Assembly: GCA_032358255.1 (NCBI GenBank)
Contig: JAULBX010025829.1
Location: forward strand, 62,001-126,000
DNA length: 64,000 nucleotides
Direction: 5' to 3'
From: Heterotrichella gracilis
Taxonomy: Eukaryota; Sar; Xanthophyceae; Tribonematales; Xanthonemataceae
In this document: in pieces, positions 35,763-44,395 of the stretch
How positions within the stretch are numbered: the first letter of the stretch is position 1
How the letters are laid out: each line of letters opens with the position of its first letter
Translations under genes and position numbers: made by a program
The notes under the pieces: generated by a model
Database searches by the model: none
What the model saw: only the letters and a program-made list of their open reading frames with translations
Told to the model about the DNA's origin: nothing

Positions 35763-35823
35763 AAAAAATTAATGATTAAAGCTAACTAATTAAGAGTATT
35801 TGGCTGAAAATGAGGGTAAAAAA

Positions 35824-36090
35824 CTAAAAATCTTTCCTTAAGAACTCACGCCAGTCGCTAAGGTTAGCTATGACTTGAATCTGACGATATTGATAATGAA
35901 ATTTTTCCTCGTCAACAGTAGAATTAAGAATATTGATACGATATCTATCAAAATTGGATAAGGCGAATTTTTCTTCGGCGGTTAATTTAATGCCACTAAA
36001 TTCCTTATCACGCAGATCATTGATGCTAACAACAAGACCAGTAGTCTTTTTATTAAGAAGGGTTGTTATGAAATCATTTTTTATATCCAC
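35824..36090 (-). CDS. Small conserved hypothetical protein
   Basis: The 88-residue soluble protein begins with GTG (MDIKNDFITTLLNKK) and has a helical, charge-balanced composition with LTAEEKFALSNFDRYRINILN. No signal peptide or TM. I do not recognise a named family, but frame and composition look coding. A TAnnTTTG box lies 5 nt upstream of the GTG. Confidence 0.7.
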   Translation of the reverse strand: MDIKNDFITTLLNKKTTGLVVSINDLRDKEFSGIKLTAEEKFALSNFDRYRINILNSTVDEEKFHYQYRQIQVIANLSDWREFLRKDF

Positions 36091-36095
36091 GGTAA

Positions 36096-36103
36096 CAAAT
36101 ATA
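36096..36103 (-). promoter_or_regulatory. -7 box TATATTTG before the gene at 36090
   Basis: Exact TAnnTTTG match on the minus strand ending 5 nt before the GTG start. Confidence 0.45.
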
Positions 36104-36202
36104 ACAGATAGCCCGTCGACAAATAAATTTTTTCGCCTATTATACTAACATTTGACTGTTAATTGTGGTTATTGTTAGACGATTGAATAAATTTACAAAA
36201 CA

Positions 36203-36805
36203 ATGCAGTTTAAACTTAAAATATTTCTTCTTCTAATTTCATTTTCATGTTATGCCTATGCGCTAAAACCTTTTAAACAAGAGCTTTGGTGGTCTGTTTG
36301 GCATCCAATTGCTGCCTTAAAAGTAAAAAAAATCAAAGCAAAAGCGGACCTAATTTATGATCAACCGGGTATTAAAGATCAATTAGATAATTTAAGCAGT
36401 GGCGGAAAATTGGATGCTTTTCGTCATGTTTTTTATATGGCAGCATTCGCGCAAAAGATCAAAATAAAAAAACTAAGAAAATTAGGCATTGCACATGAAA
36501 AAGGAAATTACAGGCAATTTTTAAAACATCAGAATGAGAATGGCGAAGTGCCGGATAGTTTGAGCAGTGTTATGGATCTGTACAATAATGAGGTAGGTTT
36601 AACAATTGGTTCTTCGATTGCTTATAAAGCAATGAATCTGGAAACACTAAAAGAACTAGTGATCTGGAAAATTAAAAGCGGAAATGCCGTTATACTTAAA
36701 AGAAATAAACAGGGCTTGTATGTTGATTGCAATGATAAAATAATTGATCTGCAATTGTATAAAGGAAAATGGTTCGTGCCAAAATGTTTAGTTCCCTCGA
36801 GTTAA
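36203..36805 (+). CDS. Secreted protein of unknown function (possibly DUF6973-like)
   Basis: The 200-residue protein has a signal peptide (MQFKLKIFLLLISFSCYAYA). Its core GGKLDAFRHVFYMAAFAQKI, LGIAHEKGN and VMDLYNNEVGLTIG, with conserved His, Asp and Asn, matches a helical domain of unknown function found alone or in larger Bacteroidota secreted proteins. The conserved polar residues suggest a hydrolase-like active site, but this is inference. It is followed by the second intergenic repeat. Confidence 0.75.
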   Translation: MQFKLKIFLLLISFSCYAYALKPFKQELWWSVWHPIAALKVKKIKAKADLIYDQPGIKDQLDNLSSGGKLDAFRHVFYMAAFAQKIKIKKLRKLGIAHEKGNYRQFLKHQNENGEVPDSLSSVMDLYNNEVGLTIGSSIAYKAMNLETLKELVIWKIKSGNAVILKRNKQGLYVDCNDKIIDLQLYKGKWFVPKCLVPSS

Positions 36806-36809
36806 AAAA

Positions 36810-36957
36810 TTAAACACATAGACACATAGACAATCATTTATTATTTATGCCTAAATAAACAAAAAGATAATCATAGATATCGCTTCGTCTTTGACGAAGC
36901 AACTATGTACACTATAGGCATCTTTGCTTTACCTTAATTCTATGTGCCTATGTGGTT
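36810..36957. repeat. Palindromic intergenic repeat, copy 2
   Basis: About 148 bp with ends ttaaacacatagacacatag and ctatgtgcctatgtggttaa, and a central 8-bp hairpin (36882-36900, gcttcgtc/gacgaagc, loop ttt). The right end is an exact 20-base reverse complement of the left end of copy 1 at 33008. Centre and flanks are shared with copy 1. Confidence 0.8.
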
Positions 36958-36964
36958 AAAATTT

Positions 36965-37432
36965 TTACGTGGATTGAATCTGATCGTAGGTCAATTTACA
37001 ATTTATCCACTCTCCATCTAAATGCGAATTGTATTTTTTATAGAATTCAATCGCCGCCGTGTTCCAATCCAACACTTGCCACTCCATACGCCTAACCTTT
37101 TGCGCTTTGGCAACTTTTAAGACTTCGTTAAAGAGTAATTTACCATAACCATTTTTTCGCTCACTTTCGGTTACAATAATATCTTCTAAAAATAAACACT
37201 TGCCTTTCCAGGTTGAATATTTATAATAATAAAGTGCTATGCCTACAATTACATTTTCTTTTTCGAGAACAAAAAAATCAAAGAGTTTATCTTTACCAAA
37301 ACCCCAGTTGATCATTTCGGGTATAGTAACTTCTACTTCTTGTGGGGCTTTTTCAAAAACGGCTAATTCCCTTACCAATTCAAGTGCACGGGGTAGGTCT
37401 TTTTCGGTTCCTATTCGAATGTTAACAGACAT
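36965..37432 (-). CDS. GNAT family N-acetyltransferase
   Basis: The 155-residue protein shows the GNAT fold: IRIGTEKDLPRALELVREL at the start, YKYSTWKGKCLFLEDIIVTE in the middle, and the acetyl-CoA loop ERKNGYGKLLFNE, then MEWQVLDWNTAAIEFYKKY. This resembles diamine/thialysine N-acetyltransferases (SAT-like), but the substrate is not proven. It lies 2 nt downstream of the 37435 gene. Confidence 0.9.
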   Translation of the reverse strand: MSVNIRIGTEKDLPRALELVRELAVFEKAPQEVEVTIPEMINWGFGKDKLFDFFVLEKENVIVGIALYYYKYSTWKGKCLFLEDIIVTESERKNGYGKLLFNEVLKVAKAQKVRRMEWQVLDWNTAAIEFYKKYNSHLDGEWINCKLTYDQIQST

Positions 37433-37434
37433 AT

Positions 37435-37779
37435 TTATTGCGAGAATTTTTTCTTTAAGATCACTTTTTGAAGAATGCGTTTGATAATTAACTCCGCTAA
37501 AATTTCTTCAAAAGAAAGATTTTTATTTTTCGTTTCGTAATTTTTTATTTGCAATTCGCTTATATCAATACGGTACAATAAAGCAGATAATTGGCCATTA
37601 TTTAATAGCGGTTTTAACTGCGAACGTATGGACATTTTTAAAGGCTCGAGATCTACCGGCAACTCGTTGGTAAATTCGGTGTCCAGACTGCAACTATCAA
37701 AATCCTTTTTTAGCTGACGTTTAAACAGCTCAAATAAATTTTCCTGAACGAGTAAATTGTTTACCTCTAATTCTTCCAT
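37435..37779 (-). CDS. Hypothetical protein
   Basis: The 114-residue protein is soluble and helical (VNNLLVQENLFELFKRQLKKDF), with acidic and leucine-rich segments and a basic end. No signal peptide. I do not recognise a family. It lies between a 2Fe-2S protein (3-nt gap) and a GNAT acetyltransferase (2-nt gap), so these three are an operon. Confidence 0.72.
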   Translation of the reverse strand: MEELEVNNLLVQENLFELFKRQLKKDFDSCSLDTEFTNELPVDLEPLKMSIRSQLKPLLNNGQLSALLYRIDISELQIKNYETKNKNLSFEEILAELIIKRILQKVILKKKFSQ

Positions 37780-37782
37780 GAT

Positions 37783-38091
37783 CTACGGCTTTAATAGTAA
37801 GCGTTCAACAACTTTTTTATTGATAACGTGCGACTCAATAATTTCTTTTACATCTGCTTTTTTTACACCAACATAAAATGTCCCTTCAGGGTAAATGGCT
37901 ACGGTAGGACCAAAATCGCAAATACCAAGGCAACCGCTTTTATTGGCGCGGGTCTTTAAATTTACTTTAAGGTCTTTTAGTTGTTTTTTAAATTCAGCTA
38001 CCAGTTCCAGTCCGTGGGCTTCACCACAGCTTAACCTGTCTCCTCCTGTGCGTTGGTTAGTACAAACAAAAATATGAATATCAAAAACCAT
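37783..38091 (-). CDS. 2Fe-2S ferredoxin-like protein (thioredoxin-like fold)
   Basis: The 102-residue protein has the thioredoxin-like [2Fe-2S] pattern: Cys10 and Cys22 in the first half, Cys54 and Cys58 in SGCLGICDFGP. The HIFVCTNQR opening is typical. Members carry electrons; the partner here is unknown. It is the first gene of a three-gene operon and is divergent from the TIGR01777-type epimerase. Confidence 0.9.
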   Translation of the reverse strand: MVFDIHIFVCTNQRTGGDRLSCGEAHGLELVAEFKKQLKDLKVNLKTRANKSGCLGICDFGPTVAIYPEGTFYVGVKKADVKEIIESHVINKKVVERLLLKP

Positions 38092-38129
38092 AAACTTTTA
38101 TTACATTAACGTGTTTAAACTATTAAGTT

Positions 38130-39041
38130 ATGTCAAAGATATTAATTACCGGCGGAAGTGGTTCTTTAGGGGTCGCAATTTCTGAACTATTGTTGAAAAG
38201 TGGTCATCAACCTGTTTGGTTAAGCCGGGAAGCCGGAAATTTCAAAGGAATCACAAAATATAAATGGGACATCGCTAAAGATTATATTGACGAAAAAGCG
38301 TTTGAAGGGGCAGAAAGCATTATTCATTTGGCGGGCGCCGGAATTGCTGATAAGCGTTGGACAACTGACTACAAAAAACAAATCATTGATTCGCGGGTTA
38401 AAAGCAGTGAGTTATTATTTAGCTATATCTCTAAAAATAAATTTCCAATACATACTTTAGTTGGCGGCAGCGCTATAGGGTATTATGGAGCTATACAAAG
38501 CGAAAAACTATTTACAGAAACAGATAATGCAGGAACCGATTTTCTTGCAGACACCTGTGTACTTTGGGAAAAAAGCTACGAACCGTTTATTAATTCTGGA
38601 ATTAGAACGTCGATAATACGAACAGGTGTTGTTTTAAGTAAACAAAGCGGAGCTTATGCAAAAATGGTTCCGGCGTTTAAATTAGGTTTTGGCGCTGCCA
38701 TTGCAAGCGGTAAACAATATTTTCCATGGATCCATATTAATGACATTGCTGCCATATTTGTTCACGCCTTATTAGATCAAAAAGTTAAAGGTATTTATAA
38801 TGGTGTTGCTTCAGAATTGATAACGAACAAAGCGTTTTCGAGGCAATTGGCAAAGAGTTTTAATAAACCATTTTTCTTGCCTAATGTGCCGGCTTTTCTT
38901 TTAAAAATAGCTATGGGAGAAGGGTCAGTAATGGTTACCGAAGGCATAAAGATCAGTAATCAAAAAATAAAAGATAGCGGATTTAAATTTGAGTTTGAAA
39001 GTGTGGAAACGGCGTTACAGTCATTTGTCCTGAGTCGTTAG
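38130..39041 (+). CDS. TIGR01777-type NAD-dependent epimerase/SDR protein (YfcH-like)
   Basis: The 303-residue protein starts MSKILITGGSGSLGVAISEL, an NAD(P)-binding GGxGxxG at 8-13, and has the YfcH/TIGR01777 hallmarks: IIHLAGAGIADKRWT, LVGGSAIGYYG, and WIHINDIAAIFVHAL. These are extended SDR proteins of unclear substrate (E. coli YfcH). The last codons overlap a degenerate heptad array. Confidence 0.9.
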   Translation: MSKILITGGSGSLGVAISELLLKSGHQPVWLSREAGNFKGITKYKWDIAKDYIDEKAFEGAESIIHLAGAGIADKRWTTDYKKQIIDSRVKSSELLFSYISKNKFPIHTLVGGSAIGYYGAIQSEKLFTETDNAGTDFLADTCVLWEKSYEPFINSGIRTSIIRTGVVLSKQSGAYAKMVPAFKLGFGAAIASGKQYFPWIHINDIAAIFVHALLDQKVKGIYNGVASELITNKAFSRQLAKSFNKPFFLPNVPAFLLKIAMGEGSVMVTEGIKISNQKIKDSGFKFEFESVETALQSFVLSR

Positions 39042-39050
39042 TCTTTAGTC
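39016..39050 (+). repeat. Tandem heptad repeat, five units, overlapping a stop codon
   Basis: On the plus strand: tacagtc, atttgtc, ctgagtc, gttagtc, tttagtc. Reverse complements read gactaaa, gactaac, gactcag, gacaaat, gactgta, the same GACTAAn family as at 16909. It overlaps the last codons of the SDR gene and lies between it and birA. Confidence 0.65.
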
Positions 39051-39052
39051 CT

Positions 39053-39811
39053 TTAATAGATCCATTTTACATCTTTCACATCAAAAAAAGAGGATTGATC
39101 ATTCTTGTTCTTTAACCAAAGTAACCCTTCATCGCTTAGCCCTTGCACAAACATGGTTTTTACATTGCCATCTATCTCAAAATCCATCCAATTATTTAAC
39201 CTGAAAAAATGCTTTAAATAGTTTTCCTTTATCCTGCTTAATTTATCGCTTTTTAATTCAAGGTAATGTTTTTCAAAATATTTACAGAACAGTTTTAAAA
39301 TGCGATCTACCTCAATATCTTTATTTAGCAGTACTTTTAGCGAAGTTGCATTAAATGTTTCATCAAAGATAGTCTGGTTTATATTTATTCCCACCCCCAC
39401 TACACTCCAACTCAGCTGTGTATTTGTAACGTTATTCTCTATCAATATCCCGGCTATCTTCTGTTTGTTCACCAATATGTCATTTGGCCATTTTATTTTT
39501 ATGTCAAATTGGCTACTGTCCAATAATTCAGCCAATGCGTCATAACAGGCCAATGCCGATATTTGATACAAATAATGTTGGTTTTTAAGGTCTAAAAATG
39601 TTGGTCTTACAATTAGCGAAGCGGTTAAATTGCTTGTCTTTTCGGTCTTCCACACGCTTCCACGCTGCCCTCTTCCGTTGGTCTGATCGGCTGTATGCAC
39701 CACTGTGCCTTCAACAGGGTTAACGTTCTTTAACATCTCTATGGCATAAGAATTGGTACTATTAACCTGTGGTAAAAAAATAAGATTTCTGCCAATAAAT
39801 AATGTTTCCAT
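39053..39811 (-). CDS. birA: Biotin-[acetyl-CoA-carboxylase] ligase
   Basis: The 252-residue protein is a monofunctional biotin ligase without the N-terminal helix-turn-helix of bifunctional BirA. The biotin/ATP loop is GRGQRG at 46-51, and IKWPNDILVNKQKIAGILIE follows with the catalytic Lys. It biotinylates the carboxyl carrier protein of acetyl-CoA carboxylase. It is divergent from rsfS. Confidence 0.93.
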   Translation of the reverse strand: METLFIGRNLIFLPQVNSTNSYAIEMLKNVNPVEGTVVHTADQTNGRGQRGSVWKTEKTSNLTASLIVRPTFLDLKNQHYLYQISALACYDALAELLDSSQFDIKIKWPNDILVNKQKIAGILIENNVTNTQLSWSVVGVGININQTIFDETFNATSLKVLLNKDIEVDRILKLFCKYFEKHYLELKSDKLSRIKENYLKHFFRLNNWMDFEIDGNVKTMFVQGLSDEGLLWLKNKNDQSSFFDVKDVKWIY

Positions 39812-39826
39812 TAAACCAAATAAGAT

Positions 39827-39834
39827 TAAATTTG
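39827..39834 (+). promoter_or_regulatory. -7 box TAAATTTG upstream of rsfS
   Basis: Exact TAnnTTTG match 56 nt upstream of the rsfS ATG at 39891, in the divergent gap with birA. Confidence 0.4.
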
Positions 39835-39890
39835 TTCTTTAGTGTAAACCTAGTAAATTTAATTAAAAGTTAAGCGACAAATAACATTTT

Positions 39891-40550
39891 ATGGCCAAAA
39901 TTCCGGTTAAAAAAGCAGCAGCTAAAAAAACAACAAAATCTGCCGTTAAAAAGAAAGAAACTACAAAAGCTGCTCCTGCCAAAAAGGTTGTTGCTAAAAA
40001 AACTGTAAAGGCCAAACTTGGCTTTGCTGCAGTAGGCAAGAAAAAAAGCTCAAAAGCCAAAGCTCCTGCAAAAAAAGCAATTAAGAAAAAGGTTATAACT
40101 CCCGAGGAAAGAGAGTTTCGTGAGGCTAATCTTATAGCTAATTCCGAAAATAAAAAGAAGACCGGCAGCAGTACAAAACGACCTAAAAAAACGTCTACTC
40201 CTAAAGAAACAACCAGCTTATTAGATGCTATTGTTGAAGGTATGGAAGAACGTAAGGCAAAAAATATTACTATTTTAAATATTAGCAAATTAGACAACCG
40301 TGTTACAGATTACTTTGTTATTTGTGATGCAGACAGTAAAACCCACGTTAACTCTATTGCTGATAGCGTGGAAGATACTGTAATAAAACTAACCAACGAA
40401 AAAGCATACCATGCCGAAGGACACCAGAACAGTGAATGGATCTTAATTGATTATATAAACATTGTGGTGCATGTATTTTTACGCGAAACCCGCGAATTTT
40501 ACAACATTGAAGGGCTTTGGGGCGATGCAGAAATAACTACCATTAACTAA
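39891..40550 (+). CDS. rsfS: Ribosome silencing factor with Lys/Ala-rich N-terminal extension
   Basis: The 219-residue protein ends in the RsfS/Iojap domain (about 106-219): LLDAIVEGMEERKAKNITIL, VTDYFVICDADSKTHVNSIA and EWILIDYINIVVHVF. RsfS binds ribosomal protein uL14 and blocks subunit joining when nutrients are low. The first 105 residues are almost only Lys, Ala, Thr, Pro and Val with KKAxAKK-like repeats, resembling histone H1 tails and absent from typical RsfS. ftsH follows after 24 nt. Confidence 0.93.
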   Translation: MAKIPVKKAAAKKTTKSAVKKKETTKAAPAKKVVAKKTVKAKLGFAAVGKKKSSKAKAPAKKAIKKKVITPEEREFREANLIANSENKKKTGSSTKRPKKTSTPKETTSLLDAIVEGMEERKAKNITILNISKLDNRVTDYFVICDADSKTHVNSIADSVEDTVIKLTNEKAYHAEGHQNSEWILIDYINIVVHVFLRETREFYNIEGLWGDAEITTIN

Positions 40551-40574
40551 AATTTTACATAGATAGAACCTAAG

Positions 40575-42689
40575 ATGAGCGACGAACAAAATACAGAACC
40601 TACACAGAACGATACGAACAATAAGTCCAGTTCTTCTGAAGAGGAGAGAAAGAAGCAATTTGAGCGCATGAAAGAAAAATTCAGTCGCCCTAACTCTAAT
40701 TTTGGAGGCAGCAAAGGCGGCAACAGCGGCAATAATTTTTATTGGATATACGGTGTTGTTATAGCCGTATTATTATTTATTGTTTTTTACGGCAATGGTT
40801 TTACACCAAAATTGCAGGAAATTAGCCAGGGTAAATTTTACCAGGATATGCTTGCAAAGGGCGATGTAAAAGAAGTTGTTATTGTAAATAAAACAATTGC
40901 CAGAATTTATATTGACGCGGATACTATTGCAACAGCAAACCGCTACAAAGATCCAAAAACGGCACGTGCTTTATTCCCCGATAAAAATTACAAAGGCCCG
41001 CATTTTTATATCACTGTTCCTTCTATTGACAATTTAATGTTGGGAATGGAAAAAGTGCAGAACGAGGCAGGAATTCCAAAAGATAAGCAGGTATTTGCGC
41101 GTAGCATTGAAGAGACCAACTGGATGAGCGATCAGTTACCATGGTTATTACCAATATTAATTATGGTAGTGCTTTGGATAGTGATGATGCGCCGTATGGG
41201 CGGTGGCGGTGGCAGCGGCGGCCCTGGACAAATATTTAATATCGGTAAATCAAAAGCAACTTTATTTGATAAAGACTCTAACGTAAATATTACTTTTAAT
41301 GATGTGGCCGGATTAGACGGTGCAAAAATGGAGGTAATGGAGATCGTAGATTTTCTTAAGAATCCAAAAAAATATACCGACTTAGGTGCGAAAATTCCTA
41401 AAGGTGCTTTATTGGTTGGCCCTCCGGGTACCGGTAAAACCTTATTGGCAAAAGCAGTTGCAGGCGAAGCAAAAGTTCCTTTCTTCTCTTTGAGTGGTTC
41501 GGATTTCGTGGAGATGTTTGTTGGTGTTGGTGCAAGCCGTGTGCGTGATTTGTTTAAACAAGCAAAAGAAAAAGCACCTTGTATCATTTTTATTGATGAG
41601 ATAGATGCTATTGGTCGCGCGCGTGGTAAGAACGCAGCTGCGGGCGGAAATGATGAGCGCGAGAACACGTTAAATCAATTATTGACCGAGATGGATGGTT
41701 TTGGTACCAACAGCGGTGTAATTATTTTAGCTGCAACAAACCGTGCTGATATCCTCGATAGAGCGTTAATGCGTGCGGGTCGTTTCGACAGACAAATTTA
41801 TGTTGACATGCCGGACTTAAATGAGCGTAAAGAAATTTTTGCGGTGCATTTAAAGAAAATTAAAATTGACGAGAGTGTACAAATTGATTTCTTAGCAAAA
41901 CAAACGCCTGGTTTTAGTGGTGCAGACATTGCGAACATTTGTAACGAAGCAGCTTTGATTGCAGCGCGTTCAAATAAAAAGACAGTACAAAAACAGGATT
42001 TCTTAGATGCAGTAGATAGAATTATTGCAGGTTTAGAAAAGAAAAATAAAATTATTACACCACAAGAAAAACGTGTAATTGCTTTTCACGAAGCAGGACA
42101 TGCCACTGTTAGCTGGATGTTAGAACATGCGAGCCCGTTAGTAAAAGTAACGATAGTACCTCGTGGTCGCTCGTTAGGCGCTGCATGGTATTTGCCGGAA
42201 GAAAGACAAATTACTACTACAGAGCAGATAATGGATGAAATATGTGCTGCTTTAGGTGGACGTGTTGCGGAAGAAATAACATTTGGAAAAATAAGTACAG
42301 GTGCTTTGAGCGATCTTGAAAAGATAACCAAACAAGCCTACGCTTGCATCGTGTATTACGGTTTAAATGAAAAGATCGGGAACATCAGTTACTACGATAG
42401 TTCAGGACAAGGTGATTATACATTTAGCAAACCTTATAGCGAAAATACGGCAAAAACGATTGACGAAGAGGTTAAGAAAATGATAGACATTGCTTACGCA
42501 AAAACTAAACAGATCTTATTGGTTAATAAAGATAAATTGACGTTGCTCGCACAAAAATTATTAGAGAAAGAAGTTATTTTTAAAGAAGACCTTGAAGAGA
42601 TTTTTGGTAAACGTCCGTTTGACAAACCAGAAGAAATTGTTACTCCAAAAATGGAAACAATTGCACCACCAAAGATAGATAGTTTGTAG
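40575..42689 (+). CDS. ftsH: ATP-dependent zinc metalloprotease FtsH
   Basis: The 704-residue membrane protease has a charged cytoplasmic N-terminus, a TM helix near 55-73, a periplasmic domain and a second TM near 189-207. A Gly-rich linker leads to the AAA+ domain with Walker A GPPGTGKT at 282-289, [13 protein letters not shown], and the arginine finger region. The zinc site HEAGH is at 505-509. It degrades misfolded and regulatory membrane proteins. All catalytic elements are present. A strong terminator follows. Confidence 0.97.
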   Translation: MSDEQNTEPTQNDTNNKSSSSEEERKKQFERMKEKFSRPNSNFGGSKGGNSGNNFYWIYGVVIAVLLFIVFYGNGFTPKLQEISQGKFYQDMLAKGDVKEVVIVNKTIARIYIDADTIATANRYKDPKTARALFPDKNYKGPHFYITVPSIDNLMLGMEKVQNEAGIPKDKQVFARSIEETNWMSDQLPWLLPILIMVVLWIVMMRRMGGGGGSGGPGQIFNIGKSKATLFDKDSNVNITFNDVAGLDGAKMEVMEIVDFLKNPKKYTDLGAKIPKGALLVGPPGTGKTLLAKAVAGEAKVPFFSLSGSDFVEMFVGVGASRVRDLFKQAKEKAPCIIFIDEIDAIGRARGKNAAAGGNDERENTLNQLLTEMDGFGTNSGVIILAATNRADILDRALMRAGRFDRQIYVDMPDLNERKEIFAVHLKKIKIDESVQIDFLAKQTPGFSGADIANICNEAALIAARSNKKTVQKQDFLDAVDRIIAGLEKKNKIITPQEKRVIAFHEAGHATVSWMLEHASPLVKVTIVPRGRSLGAAWYLPEERQITTTEQIMDEICAALGGRVAEEITFGKISTGALSDLEKITKQAYACIVYYGLNEKIGNISYYDSSGQGDYTFSKPYSENTAKTIDEEVKKMIDIAYAKTKQILLVNKDKLTLLAQKLLEKEVIFKEDLEEIFGKRPFDKPEEIVTPKMETIAPPKIDSL

Positions 42690-42711
42690 AACGATAATTT
42701 TTAGAAATATT

Positions 42712-42746
42712 AAAGCCCTTACTTTTTCAAGTAAGGGCTTTTTTTT
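42712..42746 (+). terminator. Intrinsic terminator after ftsH
   Basis: A perfect 13-bp stem, aaagcccttactt (42712-42724) with aagtaagggcttt (42729-42741), loop tttc, followed by a T-run. A similar hairpin with related flanks occurs at 43873. Confidence 0.92.
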
Positions 42747-42843
42747 ACCAGTTATAAAGCCATTTGCATTAACTAGATAGGCAAAGACACCGGCGAAGAA
42801 TTAATGATTATCTTGTTTTCATATAAACCATTAAATTTTAAAC

Positions 42844-43854
42844 ATGAAAAAACATTTACAAAATTTATTCGCTTTAACCATTCTAACAAGTTCGGTAACT
42901 GCTTTAGCGCAGCCTACATTAACAGGAGCAAACACCAATCCTACAATAGGAGAGATCTTTTCTACTAAAACCACTACTGTTGGTGTTACACCGGGTAGCG
43001 CCGGTGCCAACCAAACCTGGAACCTAACAGGCTTAGGTGCAGGAACAAGTGTAACAGTTAACGCTGTATCGGTTGCTTCAACACCAAGTGCCGCTTCTTT
43101 TCCGGGAGCAAACATTGCCTTTTATGATGGATCAGCTTACGGTTATTCAAACAATTCAGCTGCAGCGAGTATTAACCATGGCAACACTGCGGGTGGTGTT
43201 TTATTCGCATATTCAAACCCGGAAACAATTTTAAGTTTTCCCGTAAATTTTAATAACGTAAGTACCGACTCATGGCAATGTACCTTTACAAACGCGAGCG
43301 TTACTTTTAACCGTGCAGGGACTACAACAATTACGGCTGATGGTTATGGTACTGTAACAACGCCTGCAAATACTTATTCTAATTGTATGCGTTTGCACAT
43401 GGTACAATCCTATACAGACGCTTCAACAAGCTTTACAATAACCTATGTAAACGATGAATACATTTGGTTTACACCAGGTGTTCATAACGCAGTTGCTACA
43501 ACCTATACAGTAACAAATTCTTTTACTACACCTTTTACAGGCGGCTCTTATCTTAACAGTGTGATAACAGACCTAAAAGCATTTTCTCCTTCAGCTTATA
43601 ACATTTCTTTGTTCCCAAATCCTGTTTCTGAAAATATAAATATTGCTTTTACTTCAGAAGAAAGCGGTAAAGCCGAATTAAAGATCTTTGATGTTAATGG
43701 TAAACAACTTCATGGTCTTAGTGAAGTTGCAATACTTCCGGGAGATAATCGCTTTAAAGTTAATACGAACGAATTAGCCCCAGGTGTCTATTTCATGAGC
43801 CTTTATATGAATAACCGACTTCAAAAGAATGAGCGTTTTATTGTAGCACATTAA
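42844..43854 (+). CDS. T9SS type A sorting-domain secreted protein
   Basis: The 336-residue protein has a signal peptide ending ALAQ. The mature part is Thr/Ser/Asn-rich with many short beta strands. The C-terminal 80 residues form a Por-secretion type A domain: LFPNPVSENINIAF, GKAELKIFDVNGKQL, and ELAPGVYFMSLYMN. It should be exported by T9SS to the cell surface. It lies between two similar terminators, so it forms its own transcription unit. Function unknown. Confidence 0.88.
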   Translation: MKKHLQNLFALTILTSSVTALAQPTLTGANTNPTIGEIFSTKTTTVGVTPGSAGANQTWNLTGLGAGTSVTVNAVSVASTPSAASFPGANIAFYDGSAYGYSNNSAAASINHGNTAGGVLFAYSNPETILSFPVNFNNVSTDSWQCTFTNASVTFNRAGTTTITADGYGTVTTPANTYSNCMRLHMVQSYTDASTSFTITYVNDEYIWFTPGVHNAVATTYTVTNSFTTPFTGGSYLNSVITDLKAFSPSAYNISLFPNPVSENINIAFTSEESGKAELKIFDVNGKQLHGLSEVAILPGDNRFKVNTNELAPGVYFMSLYMNNRLQKNERFIVAH

Positions 43855-43872
43855 AATAAGTTTAAAAATTAT

Positions 43873-43906
43873 AAAGCCCTTACTTGAAAAGCAGGGGCTT
43901 TTTTTT
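43873..43906 (+). terminator. Intrinsic terminator after the gene at 42844
   Basis: Stem aaagcccttactt (43873-43885) with aagcaggggcttt (43889-43901), one mismatch and one G-U pair, 3-nt loop, then a T-run. Flanks resemble those of the ftsH terminator. Confidence 0.88.
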
Positions 43907-44065
43907 ACCAGATATAAAACTGTAAGCTTAAACTACATCAAAAAGTATGCATTCTGTAAAATTGATCCTTTTCTTTTGAAAGTTAGATCGATATTTGAAT
44001 TAATAAGCCAAATACCAAGATAGAACAAATTGTAAACTAAAAGCTACAAGAATGAAATTGTGAAC

Positions 44066-44105
44066 TAGGTAAATTTACCTATTAAAAGGTAGGTAATATT
44101 ACCTA
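44066..44105. promoter_or_regulatory. Two tandem perfect 16-bp palindromes
   Basis: taggtaaatttaccta (44066-44081) and taggtaatattaccta (44090-44105) are each perfect palindromes with the same outer arms (taggta/taccta). Their centres are 24 bp apart. This is the form of a double operator, but no gene starts within 290 nt downstream on the plus strand. Confidence 0.6.
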
Positions 44106-44395
44106 TTTTGTATATCAATGATTTTATAACTCAATTCGACAGCTTTCTTTTTATACATTCGTTATTCTTGTATAGTTGAAATTTTAATTTTTATTGTTCT
44201 GTTCTTGTTCCTGATCGTTTAATTACTTGAGTATTTAAACGACTTTTAATTTTTGCCGAAAATAATTGTACCTGCATTTAAAATTCATTCATAAATCAAA
44301 GTAAAATTATCCCAATATGAAAAAAAATTCTTTGACTTTATTTTTCATTAAAAAGTATTCAAATACATAATAATATAAACCGATAAAAATAAAAT

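Larger units (their letters stand above)
43855..44395. other. 541-nt non-coding gap before the T9SS gene cluster
   Basis: No open frame of note. It holds the terminator at 43873, an AT-rich stretch with two perfect palindromes (44066 and 44090), and a possible -33 TTTG at 44331 with no matching -7 box. No RNA gene was recognised. It is the longest gene-free region in the window. Confidence 0.7.

Noticed and set aside
33145-36809. The segment between the two palindromic repeats as an invertible or composite element.
   Set aside because: It holds ordinary housekeeping genes and no recombinase, and the central blocks of the repeats are in the same orientation.
39863-40297. A 144-residue hydrophobic frame on the minus strand.
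   Set aside because: It is the antisense of the Lys/Ala-rich tail of rsfS; low complexity turns Lys codons into Phe and Leu.
41132-41668. A 178-residue minus-strand frame.
   Set aside because: Antisense to the ftsH AAA+ domain; no signal or motif of its own.
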